18,391 nt of DNA. Origin: Clostridia bacterium. Lineage in GTDB: Bacteria; Bacillota; Clostridia; Oscillospirales; Acutalibacteraceae. The notes beneath the pieces were generated by a model. That model was not told the origin of the DNA. It saw only the letters and a list, made by a program, of their open reading frames with translations, and ran no database searches. The stretch lies in the NCBI GenBank assembly GCA_900769535.1, contig CAAGHB010000088.1, forward strand, positions 1 through 18,391. Reading direction: 5' to 3'. Below are positions 1 through 6,705 of the stretch, piece by piece; within the stretch, counting starts at the first letter, position 1, and each line of letters starts with the position of its first letter. Made by a program: the position numbers and the translations under genes.

Positions 1-1
1 C

Positions 2-535
2 AAAAAGCTTGTTTCGGTTATCGGCGACTCAACCTTTATGCATTCGGGCATAACCGGACTCATCGACATCGTGTATAACAAGGGAAATAACACCGTAATC
101 ATTCTCGACAACTCAATTACCGGAATGACCGGACATCAGGAAAATCCGACCACAGGACGTACAATTCGCAACGAGCCGACCAAGCAGGTCGATTTAGAGG
201 CGCTTTGTCACGCTGTCGGAGTTGACCGAGTTCGTATCGAGGACCCGTTTGACCTCGTCGGATTCGAAAAGGCAGTCCGAGAAGAGCTCGAAACCGACGA
301 ACCGTCGGTAATCATCGCACAGCGTCCGTGCGCCCTTCTCAAAACCGTGAAGTACAGCGGCCATTGTGCCGTCGATGCCGAAAAGTGCCGCAGCTGTAAA
401 AAGTGTATGAAGCTCGGCTGTCCTGCCATCGTTTTTGAAAACGGAAAGGCACGAATTGACCTTACCCAGTGTAATGGTTGCGGACTTTGCGTTTCGGTAT
501 GCCCCTTTAACGCGATCAGCAAGGAGGAAAAATAA
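2..535 (+). CDS. iorA: Indolepyruvate ferredoxin oxidoreductase, alpha subunit (C-terminal part, 5' truncated by window edge)
   Basis: IorA with IorB oxidatively decarboxylates aryl-pyruvates (indolepyruvate, phenylpyruvate, hydroxyphenylpyruvate) to arylacetyl-CoA and reduces ferredoxin, in the cytoplasm. Only the last 177 residues are in the window; the reading frame is open from base 2. Visible residues 9-20 (GDSTFMHSGITG) are the thiamine pyrophosphate/Mg binding segment of this family, continued by LDNSITGMTGHQENPTTG. The C-terminus is a two-cluster ferredoxin domain: cysteines at visible residues 129, 132, 135, 140 (CxxCxxCx4CP) and 157, 160, 163, 167 (CxxCxxCx3CP). The extra residue in the first cluster motif is normal for IorA. 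The AAGGAGG that serves iorB lies inside the last codons, and the stop codon touches the iorB ATG, so the two subunits are translationally coupled. The N-terminal pyrimidine-binding domain and promoter lie outside the window. Confidence 0.95.
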   Translation, partial: KKLVSVIGDSTFMHSGITGLIDIVYNKGNNTVIILDNSITGMTGHQENPTTGRTIRNEPTKQVDLEALCHAVGVDRVRIEDPFDLVGFEKAVREELETDEPSVIIAQRPCALLKTVKYSGHCAVDAEKCRSCKKCMKLGCPAIVFENGKARIDLTQCNGCGLCVSVCPFNAISKEEK

Positions 536-1108
536 ATGACCAAGAATATTATGATTGTCGGCGTTGGCGGTCAGGGAACCCTTCTCGCCAGCCGAATTCT
601 CGGAAATACAGCCATTAGCGAGGGCTACGACGTAAAGGTGTCGGAGGTTCACGGAATGAGCCAACGCGGTGGTAGCGTTGTAACCTACGTAAAATATGGC
701 AAAGAGGTTTTTTCACCCATAATTGATAGGGGTGAAGCCGATATTATCCTCGCATTCGAAAGATTAGAGGCGCTCAGAGCCCTCCCGTATCTCAAAAAAG
801 GTGGAAAAATTATTTTGAACGACCGCGCAATTTCACCCATGCCTGTTATCACAGGTGCCGCCGAATATCCCGAAAACATCATCCCGTTTTTATCCGAAAA
901 GGCGGACGTAACAGCTCTTGATGCACTTGAACTAAGCATGGAAGCCGGCTCATCGAAGGCGGTAAACGTTGTTTTAATCGGCGTTTTGGCGGCAACAATG
1001 GATATTGATAAGGAAGTATGGAAAAAGGTAATCACCGAAACCGTACCGCAGAAATTCCTTGACCTAAACCTCAAAGCATTCGAACTCGGCTACAATTTCA
1101 AGGGCTAA
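536..1108 (+). CDS. iorB: Indolepyruvate ferredoxin oxidoreductase, beta subunit
   Basis: The 190-residue partner of IorA, of the pyruvate:ferredoxin oxidoreductase gamma-domain family and of normal length. The N-terminal nucleotide-binding-like loop IMIVGVGGQGTLLASRILG (about residues 5-23) and the HGMSQRGGSVVTYVKYG segment (about 39-55) are hallmark IorB sequences. It has no iron-sulfur motif, as expected, because the clusters are on IorA. The ATG follows the iorA stop with no gap, and the ribosome binding site AAGGAGG (521-527) lies in the end of iorA, which favours 1:1 synthesis. A gene for a separate ferredoxin or an electron-bifurcating partner is not seen nearby. Subunit identity is secure. 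The preferred aryl substrate cannot be read from sequence. Confidence 0.95.
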   Translation: MTKNIMIVGVGGQGTLLASRILGNTAISEGYDVKVSEVHGMSQRGGSVVTYVKYGKEVFSPIIDRGEADIILAFERLEALRALPYLKKGGKIILNDRAISPMPVITGAAEYPENIIPFLSEKADVTALDALELSMEAGSSKAVNVVLIGVLAATMDIDKEVWKKVITETVPQKFLDLNLKAFELGYNFKG

Positions 1109-1123
1109 AAGGAGTAACCACCA

Positions 1124-1801
1124 ATGAAAAGTGAAAAAAGTAAAAAGATACTTGTTATTGGATACATATTATTCTCGATTTTTTCCTTTGCGCTTGTTTT
1201 AATTATTCCGCAGAGCCGCGAAGTGTTTAAAACTCTTTCATCTGACTACCCGTTTATAATGGGATTTGTAAAGTTTGCCCTGCTTGCAACGGCAGGTGAG
1301 CTTATCGCAGGATATATTGCAACAGGAAAGCCCACAGTCCCTGTAAAAATCATTTGGCGCTTTGTTATTTGGGGCTTTATCGGCGTGTGGATTACCTTTA
1401 TGATGACGGTTTATAAGATCGCAGTTGTCAATTTAATGGGTAGCGGAGTCCTTCCCGGCGGAGACAACGCATTGTTACGCGCATTCTATATCAGCGCGAT
1501 AATGAATACTTCATTTGGACCGACCTTTATGGCGCTACATAAATGCAGTGACAAGTGGCTCGAGCTTCGCGCTAATGGCGAAAAGGCATCAATAAAAGCA
1601 ATTATGACAGGCATAGATTGGTCTGCATTTGCAGGATTTACAATTTTAAAGACTGTGCCGCTCTTTTGGATACCGGCGCATACGGTTACATTCCTTTTGC
1701 CGAGCGAATATCAGGTAATGATGGCGGCAGCCCTTTCGGTTGCACTCGGCATTATTTTAAGCTTCGGTAATCGCAAAAAATCAGTAGGGGAGGGTAAATA
1801 A
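1124..1801 (+). CDS. Small polytopic membrane protein, Mpv17/PMP22-like
   Basis: A 225-residue integral membrane protein with about five to six hydrophobic segments (roughly residues 9-28, 46-65, 76-98, 117-139, 168-190, 197-214) and a basic C-terminal tail. The C-terminal part FWIPAHTVTFLLPSEYQV resembles the conserved W-P...NF..VP...R signature of eukaryotic Mpv17/PMP22 channel-like proteins, and FGPTFMALHKCSDKWLE fits the preceding loop. I infer membership of the bacterial branch of that family by recall of motifs only. The biochemical role is unknown; in this operon it could move aryl acids or 2-oxoacids across the membrane. It sits 15 bases after iorB with a strong AAAAGGAG (1107-1114, spacing 9), and its stop codon abuts the paaK start, so it is an integral part of the aromatic operon. 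Confidence 0.6.
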   Translation: MKSEKSKKILVIGYILFSIFSFALVLIIPQSREVFKTLSSDYPFIMGFVKFALLATAGELIAGYIATGKPTVPVKIIWRFVIWGFIGVWITFMMTVYKIAVVNLMGSGVLPGGDNALLRAFYISAIMNTSFGPTFMALHKCSDKWLELRANGEKASIKAIMTGIDWSAFAGFTILKTVPLFWIPAHTVTFLLPSEYQVMMAAALSVALGIILSFGNRKKSVGEGK

Positions 1802-3106
1802 ATGCCTATCAGAAACTCCGAAATTGAACAAATGCCACGCGAGGAGCTCAAAAAACTGCAAAGTGAGCGCCTTTGCTGGCAGGTAAAGAGAATGTACGAA
1901 AACGTAGAATGTTTTCGTAAGCGAATGGACGAAAAAGGACTCACTCCCGACGACGTGAAAGGTGTAGAGGACCTCTATAAACTGCCCTTTGCGTACAAGC
2001 AGGATTTGCGCGATTATTATCCTTACGGACTTTTTGCTACCCCGCTTAATGAAATCAGACGAGTTCACGCTTCCAGCGGCACAACGGGAAAGAGAATCGT
2101 TGTTGGCTATACTGAAAATGACCTCGATATGTGGTCGGAATGTGTTGCCCGAATGCTCACCGGACTCGGCATTAACGAGGAGGACATTTTCCAGGTATCC
2201 TTCGGCTACGGCTTGTTTACGGGCGGCTTCGGACTCCACGCAGGAGCCGAAAAGGCAGGGGCTACCGTTATCCCGATTTCGTCGGGAAATACCGCCCTTC
2301 AAATTCAGACGATGATTGATTTCAAGGCAACTGCAATCTGCTGTACACCGTCTTATGCTATGTATATCGGCGAAGAAATCGAGCGTATGGGCGTAAAGGA
2401 CCAGCTTTCGTTAAAGGTTGGTATCTTCGGCGCTGAACCTTGGAGTGAGCAGATGCGAAGTGAAATCGAGCAAAAGCTCGGTATCAAGGCATACGATATT
2501 TACGGTCTGTCGGAAATTCTCGGACCCGGTGTTTCCTGCGAATGTGAGCATCAGTGCGGAATGCATATCTGGGAGGACCATTTTATCGCCGAAATCATCG
2601 ACCCCGATACAGGTGAAGTTCTCCCCGAGGGTAGCACAGGTGAGCTTGTATTCACCACCATTTCAAAGGAAGGATTCCCCGTAATCCGTTATCGCACACG
2701 CGATATTTGCTCGCTCAATTACGAGCCGTGCAAATGCGGCAGAACACATATCAGAATGAATAAGCCCAGCGGCAGAAGCGACGATATGCTGATCATTCGC
2801 GGCGTAAACGTATTCCCGTCACAGATTGAGGAGGTTCTTCTTGACGTTAACAATGGCGAAATCACCCCGAATTATCTTATCAAGATTGACCGCGTAAACA
2901 ATACCGATACCTTCGACCTCGACGTTGAAATGAGCGAAAGTATGTTTGCCGACGACGTAAAGAGCATCGCAAAGACAGAAAAATTCATCACCGAAAAGCT
3001 CCGTTCAACCCTCGGCCTCGGAGTAAAGGTGCATCTTGTAAATCCAAAAAGTATTACCCGCAGCGAAGGCAAGGCAAAGCGTGTAATCGACCTGCGTAAG
3101 CTGTAA
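1802..3106 (+). CDS. paaK: Phenylacetate-CoA ligase (arylacetate-CoA ligase, AMP-forming)
   Basis: A 434-residue cytoplasmic adenylate-forming enzyme that activates phenylacetate or related aryl acids with ATP and CoA; the length is typical of PaaK. The phosphate-binding loop SSGTTGK is at residues 91-97, the adenine/aryl-binding segment YDIYGLSE at 231-238, the ribose-binding RYRTRD at 296-301, and the hinge plus C-terminal lid starts at GRSDDMLIIRGVNVFPSQIEE (324-344). The terminal SEGKAKRV holds the usual catalytic lysine. Cysteine-rich stretches (CECEHQC near 246-252, CKCG near 310-313) are usual in this subfamily. GGGGAGGG (1787-1794) precedes the ATG by 7 bases. iorAB-paaK clusters are common in archaea and Clostridia. 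Here the ligase either activates scavenged arylacetates for reductive carboxylation by IorAB or handles arylacetyl-CoA released by it. Direction and exact substrate are inferred. Confidence 0.9.
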   Translation: MPIRNSEIEQMPREELKKLQSERLCWQVKRMYENVECFRKRMDEKGLTPDDVKGVEDLYKLPFAYKQDLRDYYPYGLFATPLNEIRRVHASSGTTGKRIVVGYTENDLDMWSECVARMLTGLGINEEDIFQVSFGYGLFTGGFGLHAGAEKAGATVIPISSGNTALQIQTMIDFKATAICCTPSYAMYIGEEIERMGVKDQLSLKVGIFGAEPWSEQMRSEIEQKLGIKAYDIYGLSEILGPGVSCECEHQCGMHIWEDHFIAEIIDPDTGEVLPEGSTGELVFTTISKEGFPVIRYRTRDICSLNYEPCKCGRTHIRMNKPSGRSDDMLIIRGVNVFPSQIEEVLLDVNNGEITPNYLIKIDRVNNTDTFDLDVEMSESMFADDVKSIAKTEKFITEKLRSTLGLGVKVHLVNPKSITRSEGKAKRVIDLRKL

Positions 3107-3130
3107 TTAAGAAAGGGAGGCGTACTTTTA

Positions 3131-3565
3131 ATGTTAGTAAAACAGATTTCGGTATTTATTGAAAATAAAAAGGGAAGATTGGTTGAAATTGCCGACATTC
3201 TCGCAAAAAATGAGATTGACATTTCCGCCTTATCCTTGGCAGATACCGATGAATACGGCGTTCTTCGAATGATAGTAAGCGACCCGCATAAAGCAAAGGA
3301 AGTTCTGCTCGAAACAGGCGTTGTCGGAAAGGTTACAGAAGCGCTTGCCGTTGCTATTGATGACCGACCCGGCGGATTTGCCGAGGCGCTTCACGTTCTC
3401 ACCGACAACGAGATTGAGATAAAATATATGTACGCATGTATTTCACATCATACGGGGAAGGCAATTATGATTCTCAGCGTAGATGACCCTGCCGCAGCCG
3501 ACGCCCTCATCGCAAGTACAAAATCGGGCGACGTCAGCCCCGCAGAAATCTATCGTATGAACTGA
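3131..3565 (+). CDS. Tandem ACT-domain protein (probable amino acid sensor)
   Basis: A 144-residue protein made of two ACT domains, roughly residues 1-67 and 68-144. Each begins with the beta-strand then glycine-rich turn that binds small ligands: ISVFIENKKGRLVEIADIL in the first and VAIDDRPGGFAEALHVL in the second. ACT domains typically bind amino acids and control enzymes allosterically; no catalytic or DNA-binding domain is attached here. It starts 24 bases after paaK with a strong AAAGGGAGG (3112-3120) and is followed at once by the aminotransferase. A role sensing aromatic amino acids and controlling PaaK, IorAB or the aminotransferase is an inference from position. The family is firm; the partner is unknown. 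Confidence 0.88.
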   Translation: MLVKQISVFIENKKGRLVEIADILAKNEIDISALSLADTDEYGVLRMIVSDPHKAKEVLLETGVVGKVTEALAVAIDDRPGGFAEALHVLTDNEIEIKYMYACISHHTGKAIMILSVDDPAAADALIASTKSGDVSPAEIYRMN

Positions 3566-3569
3566 GTTT

Positions 3570-3575
3570 AAGGAG
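3570..3575 (+). promoter_or_regulatory. Ribosome binding site that selects the aminotransferase start
   Basis: AAGGAG ends one base before an ATG at 3577, which is too close to work, and seven bases before a second in-frame ATG at 3583. The second ATG is therefore the likely start. Confidence 0.75.
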
Positions 3576-3582
3576 AATGTCT

Positions 3583-4767
3583 ATGGATTTTAAATTTTCC
3601 GACCGAGTCAGCTCGTTAAAGGGCTCGGCAATCAGAGAAATATTCAAGTTTGCGGGTAACCCGAACGTCATTTCACTCGCAGGAGGAAATCCCTCACCCG
3701 AAACCTTTCCCAGCGAGGAATTGGCCGTAATAGCAAAGGATTTGCTTGAAAATCAGCCGGTTTTATCCCTCCAATACGGCATAACCGAGGGATATGCGCC
3801 CCTTCGTGAGCAGGTGAAGGCCCGTCTTGCCGAAAAGGAAGGCATCGACGTCGAAAACAATGACGTGATGATTGTTTCGGGCGGTCAGCAAGGAATTGAC
3901 CTTACGACAAAGATTTTTGTCAACGAGGGAGATACCGTTATCGTCGAGGAGCCGAGCTTTATCGGCGCTCTCAACGCGTTCCGTTCGTATAATGCCAATC
4001 TTGCAGGAGTGCCTATGGATAACGAGGGAATGGACATTGAAGCGCTTGAAAGAACAATCAAGGCGAACAAAAACGTAAAGATTATTTACACCATTCCTAC
4101 ATTCCAAAATCCGTCAGGAATTACAATGACGGCCGAGCGCCGTCACGCTCTTTATGAGGTTGCAAGAAGGTATGATTTAATCATCATCGAGGATAATCCT
4201 TACGGTGAGCTCAGCTTCACAGGTGAGCATCACGATACGATTAAGTCATTTGATACCGACGGACGAGTTATCTATTGCGGCTCGTTTTCAAAGGTGCTTG
4301 CACCCGGACTTCGCGTAGGATTTATGTGTGCGGCGCCCGAAATTATCGCAAAGGCTGCCGTCGCAAAGCAGACCTCCGACGTTCATACGCCGATGCTCAC
4401 TCAGCTTTTAGCAAGCGAATTTTTAAAGAGATACGACATCGACGCCCTCGTAGAAAAGGCGCGTGCCCTTTACAGCGAAAAGTGCAAAACAATGCTTGAT
4501 GCCATTGACAAATACTTTCCGAAAGAGGTTACTCATACTGTCCCCACAGGCGGTCTGTTTATTTGGGTAAACCTGCCTAATAGATACGATTCGTTCGAAC
4601 TGTCAAAGAAATGCGCTCAAAGAAACGTTGTTTACGTTCCCGGCAATACCTTTATGGTCGATATGAATAAAAAGTGCTCGTCACTTCGTCTTAACTATTC
4701 AACCATGTCTAATGAGAAAATTGTTGAGGGAATAAAAATTCTCGGCGAAATTTTCTCTCAGTTATAA
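3583..4767 (+). CDS. PLP-dependent aminotransferase (class I/II, aromatic or 2-aminoadipate type)
   Basis: A 394-residue fold-type I aminotransferase. Motifs (numbered from the 3583 ATG): N-terminal substrate segment VISLAGGNPSPETFP (near 29-43), SGGQQG (99-104) for the PLP phosphate, PTFQNPSG (172-179), EDNPYGEL (203-210), the Schiff-base lysine in SFSKVLAPGLRVG (Lys237), and the substrate-carboxylate arginine in SLRLNYS near the C-terminus. This is the LysN/aromatic aminotransferase subgroup, related to the MocR C-terminal domain but without a DNA-binding domain. As last gene of the ior-paaK operon it most likely exchanges aromatic amino acids with their aryl-pyruvates, the IorAB substrates. 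Substrate preference (aromatic, branched or 2-aminoadipate) cannot be settled from sequence. A perfect terminator follows 10 bases downstream. Confidence 0.9.
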   Translation: MDFKFSDRVSSLKGSAIREIFKFAGNPNVISLAGGNPSPETFPSEELAVIAKDLLENQPVLSLQYGITEGYAPLREQVKARLAEKEGIDVENNDVMIVSGGQQGIDLTTKIFVNEGDTVIVEEPSFIGALNAFRSYNANLAGVPMDNEGMDIEALERTIKANKNVKIIYTIPTFQNPSGITMTAERRHALYEVARRYDLIIIEDNPYGELSFTGEHHDTIKSFDTDGRVIYCGSFSKVLAPGLRVGFMCAAPEIIAKAAVAKQTSDVHTPMLTQLLASEFLKRYDIDALVEKARALYSEKCKTMLDAIDKYFPKEVTHTVPTGGLFIWVNLPNRYDSFELSKKCAQRNVVYVPGNTFMVDMNKKCSSLRLNYSTMSNEKIVEGIKILGEIFSQL

Positions 4768-4776
4768 CAGCAAAAT

Positions 4777-4812
4777 AAAAAAAGCCGCACTTGAAAAAGT
4801 GCGGCTTTTTTT
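4777..4812. terminator. Bidirectional intrinsic terminator between convergent operons
   Basis: A perfect 16-bp inverted repeat (4777-4792 with 4797-4812) closed by a GAAA tetraloop. The GC core GCCGCACTT/AAGTGCGGC is flanked by seven A on one side and seven T on the other, so it gives a U-tract in both directions. It lies 10 bases after the aminotransferase stop and 3 bases after the stop of the convergent ABC gene. Confidence 0.95.
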
Positions 4813-4815
4813 ATT

Positions 4816-6705
4816 TTATTCAAGCTCGAATGCGCCTGTATAGAGATTATAGTATTTACCTTTTTGAGCAATCAGGTCATCGTGGTTTCCGCGTTCTATA
4901 ATTCGTCCTTCTTCAAGAACGATGATAACGTCGGAATTCTTAACGGTAGATAGTCGATGTGCGATAACGAATACCGTTCTGCCCTTCATAAGAGCGTCCA
5001 TACCCTTTTGAACGATGCTTTCGGTTCGTGTATCGATGGACGAAGTTGCCTCGTCGAGAATCATAACCGGCGGGTCGGCAACTGCGGCTCTTGCGATTGA
5101 TAGGAGCTGACGCTGCCCTTGCGAAAGGTTGGAGCCGTTTTCTGTGAGCATGGAATCGTACCCGTTCGGCAGTCGGGTAATAAAATCGTCTGCGCCGGCA
5201 AGCTTTGCCGCCGAAATACATTCCTCGTCGGTAGCGCCGAGGTTGCCGTAACGAATATTATCCATAACCGTTCCGTTAAAGAGGTTGGTGTCCTGCAAAA
5301 CGATGCCGAGAGCTCGCCTGAGGTCGCTCTTTCGTATCTTGTTAATGTTAATTCCGTCGTATCGGATCTTTCCGTCGGCGATGTCGTAGAAACGGTTTAA
5401 AAGGTTGGTAATGGTTGTTTTTCCTGCACCTGTTGCGCCGACGAAGGCGACCTTTTGACCCGGCTTTGCATAAAGCGAAATGTTTTTGAGTACGGTTTTT
5501 TCTTCTGTGTAGCCGAAATCGACGTCAAACAGGCGAACGTCACCCGTAAGTTTCGTATAGGTTATCGAGCCGTCGGCCTGATGGATATGTTTCCATGCCC
5601 AAATTCCCGTCTTTTCGTCACATTCGGTGAGGACTCCGTCAATTTCCTTTGCGTTAACCAGGGTAACGTATCCCTCGTCCTGCTCGGGCTCCTCATCCAT
5701 AATGTCAAAAATTCGTTTTGTTCCCGCAATTCCCATTACAATAGCGTTCACCTGATGCGAAACCTGATTGATGTTTCCGGTAAACTGTTTTGTCATGTTG
5801 AGGAAGGGCACAACGATGCTGATACCTATTCCGAGACCTGAAATGCTAAAATTCGGTATATTGTATATCATCAGTATTCCGCCGCATACTGCAACGATAA
5901 CGTATAATACGTTGCCGATATTGTTTAGTACAGGGCCGAGTATATTAGCATATTTGTTAGCTTTTTGTGAGTCTTTGAAAAGCTGCTCGTTGAGTTTGTC
6001 AAAGTCGGCAATGCTCTCGTTTTCGTGGCAAAACACCTTTATAACCTTTTGCCCATTCATAATCTCCTCGGCAAAGCCCTCGACCTTTCCGAGTGCCGTC
6101 TGCTGACGGAAAAAGAATTTTGCCGAGCCGCCGCCTACTTTTTTTACAATAATCGTCATTACTATAACGCCGACGGTAACCACAAGAGCAAGCCATACAC
6201 AATAGTAAAGCATAATACCGAAAACCGTGATAACCGATACGCTCGACATTATGAGCTGCGGAAAACTCTGCGAAATCATTTGGCGCAGGGTGTCAATATC
6301 GTTGGTGTAGTGGCTCATTATGTCACCGTGGTTATTGGTGTCAAAATACTTAATGGGCAGACGTTCCATCTTTGAAAACATATTCTTGCGCATTTTGTTG
6401 AGAATGCCTTGGGTAATAATTGCCATGAGCTGATTGTATAAAATGTTTGCAAGAAGTGAAAGGAGATACAATATGACTAAAATTGAAACGTATTTTAGAA
6501 TTTTACCTCCAACTGCATCCCAGTTTGCGCTCTGCCAGCTTTCTTCAACAGCCGCAATTACCTTTTGCATAAAAACAGCAGGAACCGAGCTTATAGCGGC
6601 GCTGAAAAGAATACAAACGAGGGTAACCGGCAGCATAACGGGGTAGTAGCCGAAAACCGTTCTAATCAAGCGGCGAAGAATGCCGTTGTTTGCCTTATTC
6701 TTCAT
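4816..6705 (-). CDS. ABC exporter half-transporter (TMD-NBD), consensus-site subunit
   Basis: A 629-residue fused permease/ATPase of the multidrug/lipid exporter type (LmrD/YheH-like), acting in the membrane as a heterodimer with the product of 6695-8440. Six transmembrane helices span about residues 20-320. Between them and the ATPase is a linker insert (about 340-385, with ECDEKTGIWAWKH) characteristic of this subfamily. The ATPase has Walker A GATGAGKTT (423-431), a non-canonical signature LSQGQ (527-531), Walker B VMILDEATS with catalytic Glu552, and H-loop His583. The frame is open to an ATG at 6765, but I chose 6705 because AGGTGG sits 5 bases before it and the resulting 11-base overlap with the upstream gene indicates coupling. 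The cargo is unknown. Confidence 0.92.
   Translation of the reverse strand: MKNKANNGILRRLIRTVFGYYPVMLPVTLVCILFSAAISSVPAVFMQKVIAAVEESWQSANWDAVGGKILKYVSILVILYLLSLLANILYNQLMAIITQGILNKMRKNMFSKMERLPIKYFDTNNHGDIMSHYTNDIDTLRQMISQSFPQLIMSSVSVITVFGIMLYYCVWLALVVTVGVIVMTIIVKKVGGGSAKFFFRQQTALGKVEGFAEEIMNGQKVIKVFCHENESIADFDKLNEQLFKDSQKANKYANILGPVLNNIGNVLYVIVAVCGGILMIYNIPNFSISGLGIGISIVVPFLNMTKQFTGNINQVSHQVNAIVMGIAGTKRIFDIMDEEPEQDEGYVTLVNAKEIDGVLTECDEKTGIWAWKHIHQADGSITYTKLTGDVRLFDVDFGYTEEKTVLKNISLYAKPGQKVAFVGATGAGKTTITNLLNRFYDIADGKIRYDGININKIRKSDLRRALGIVLQDTNLFNGTVMDNIRYGNLGATDEECISAAKLAGADDFITRLPNGYDSMLTENGSNLSQGQRQLLSIARAAVADPPVMILDEATSSIDTRTESIVQKGMDALMKGRTVFVIAHRLSTVKNSDVIIVLEEGRIIERGNHDDLIAQKGKYYNLYTGAFELE

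Noticed and set aside
194..664. Open frame of 156 codons on the - strand
   Set aside because: It is antisense to iorA/iorB, whose protein motifs are unmistakable; no ribosome binding site and no recognisable protein sequence.
1781..2302. Open frame of 173 codons on the - strand
   Set aside because: It lies antisense to the PaaK ligase gene and shows low-complexity, non-family sequence; a codon-bias shadow.
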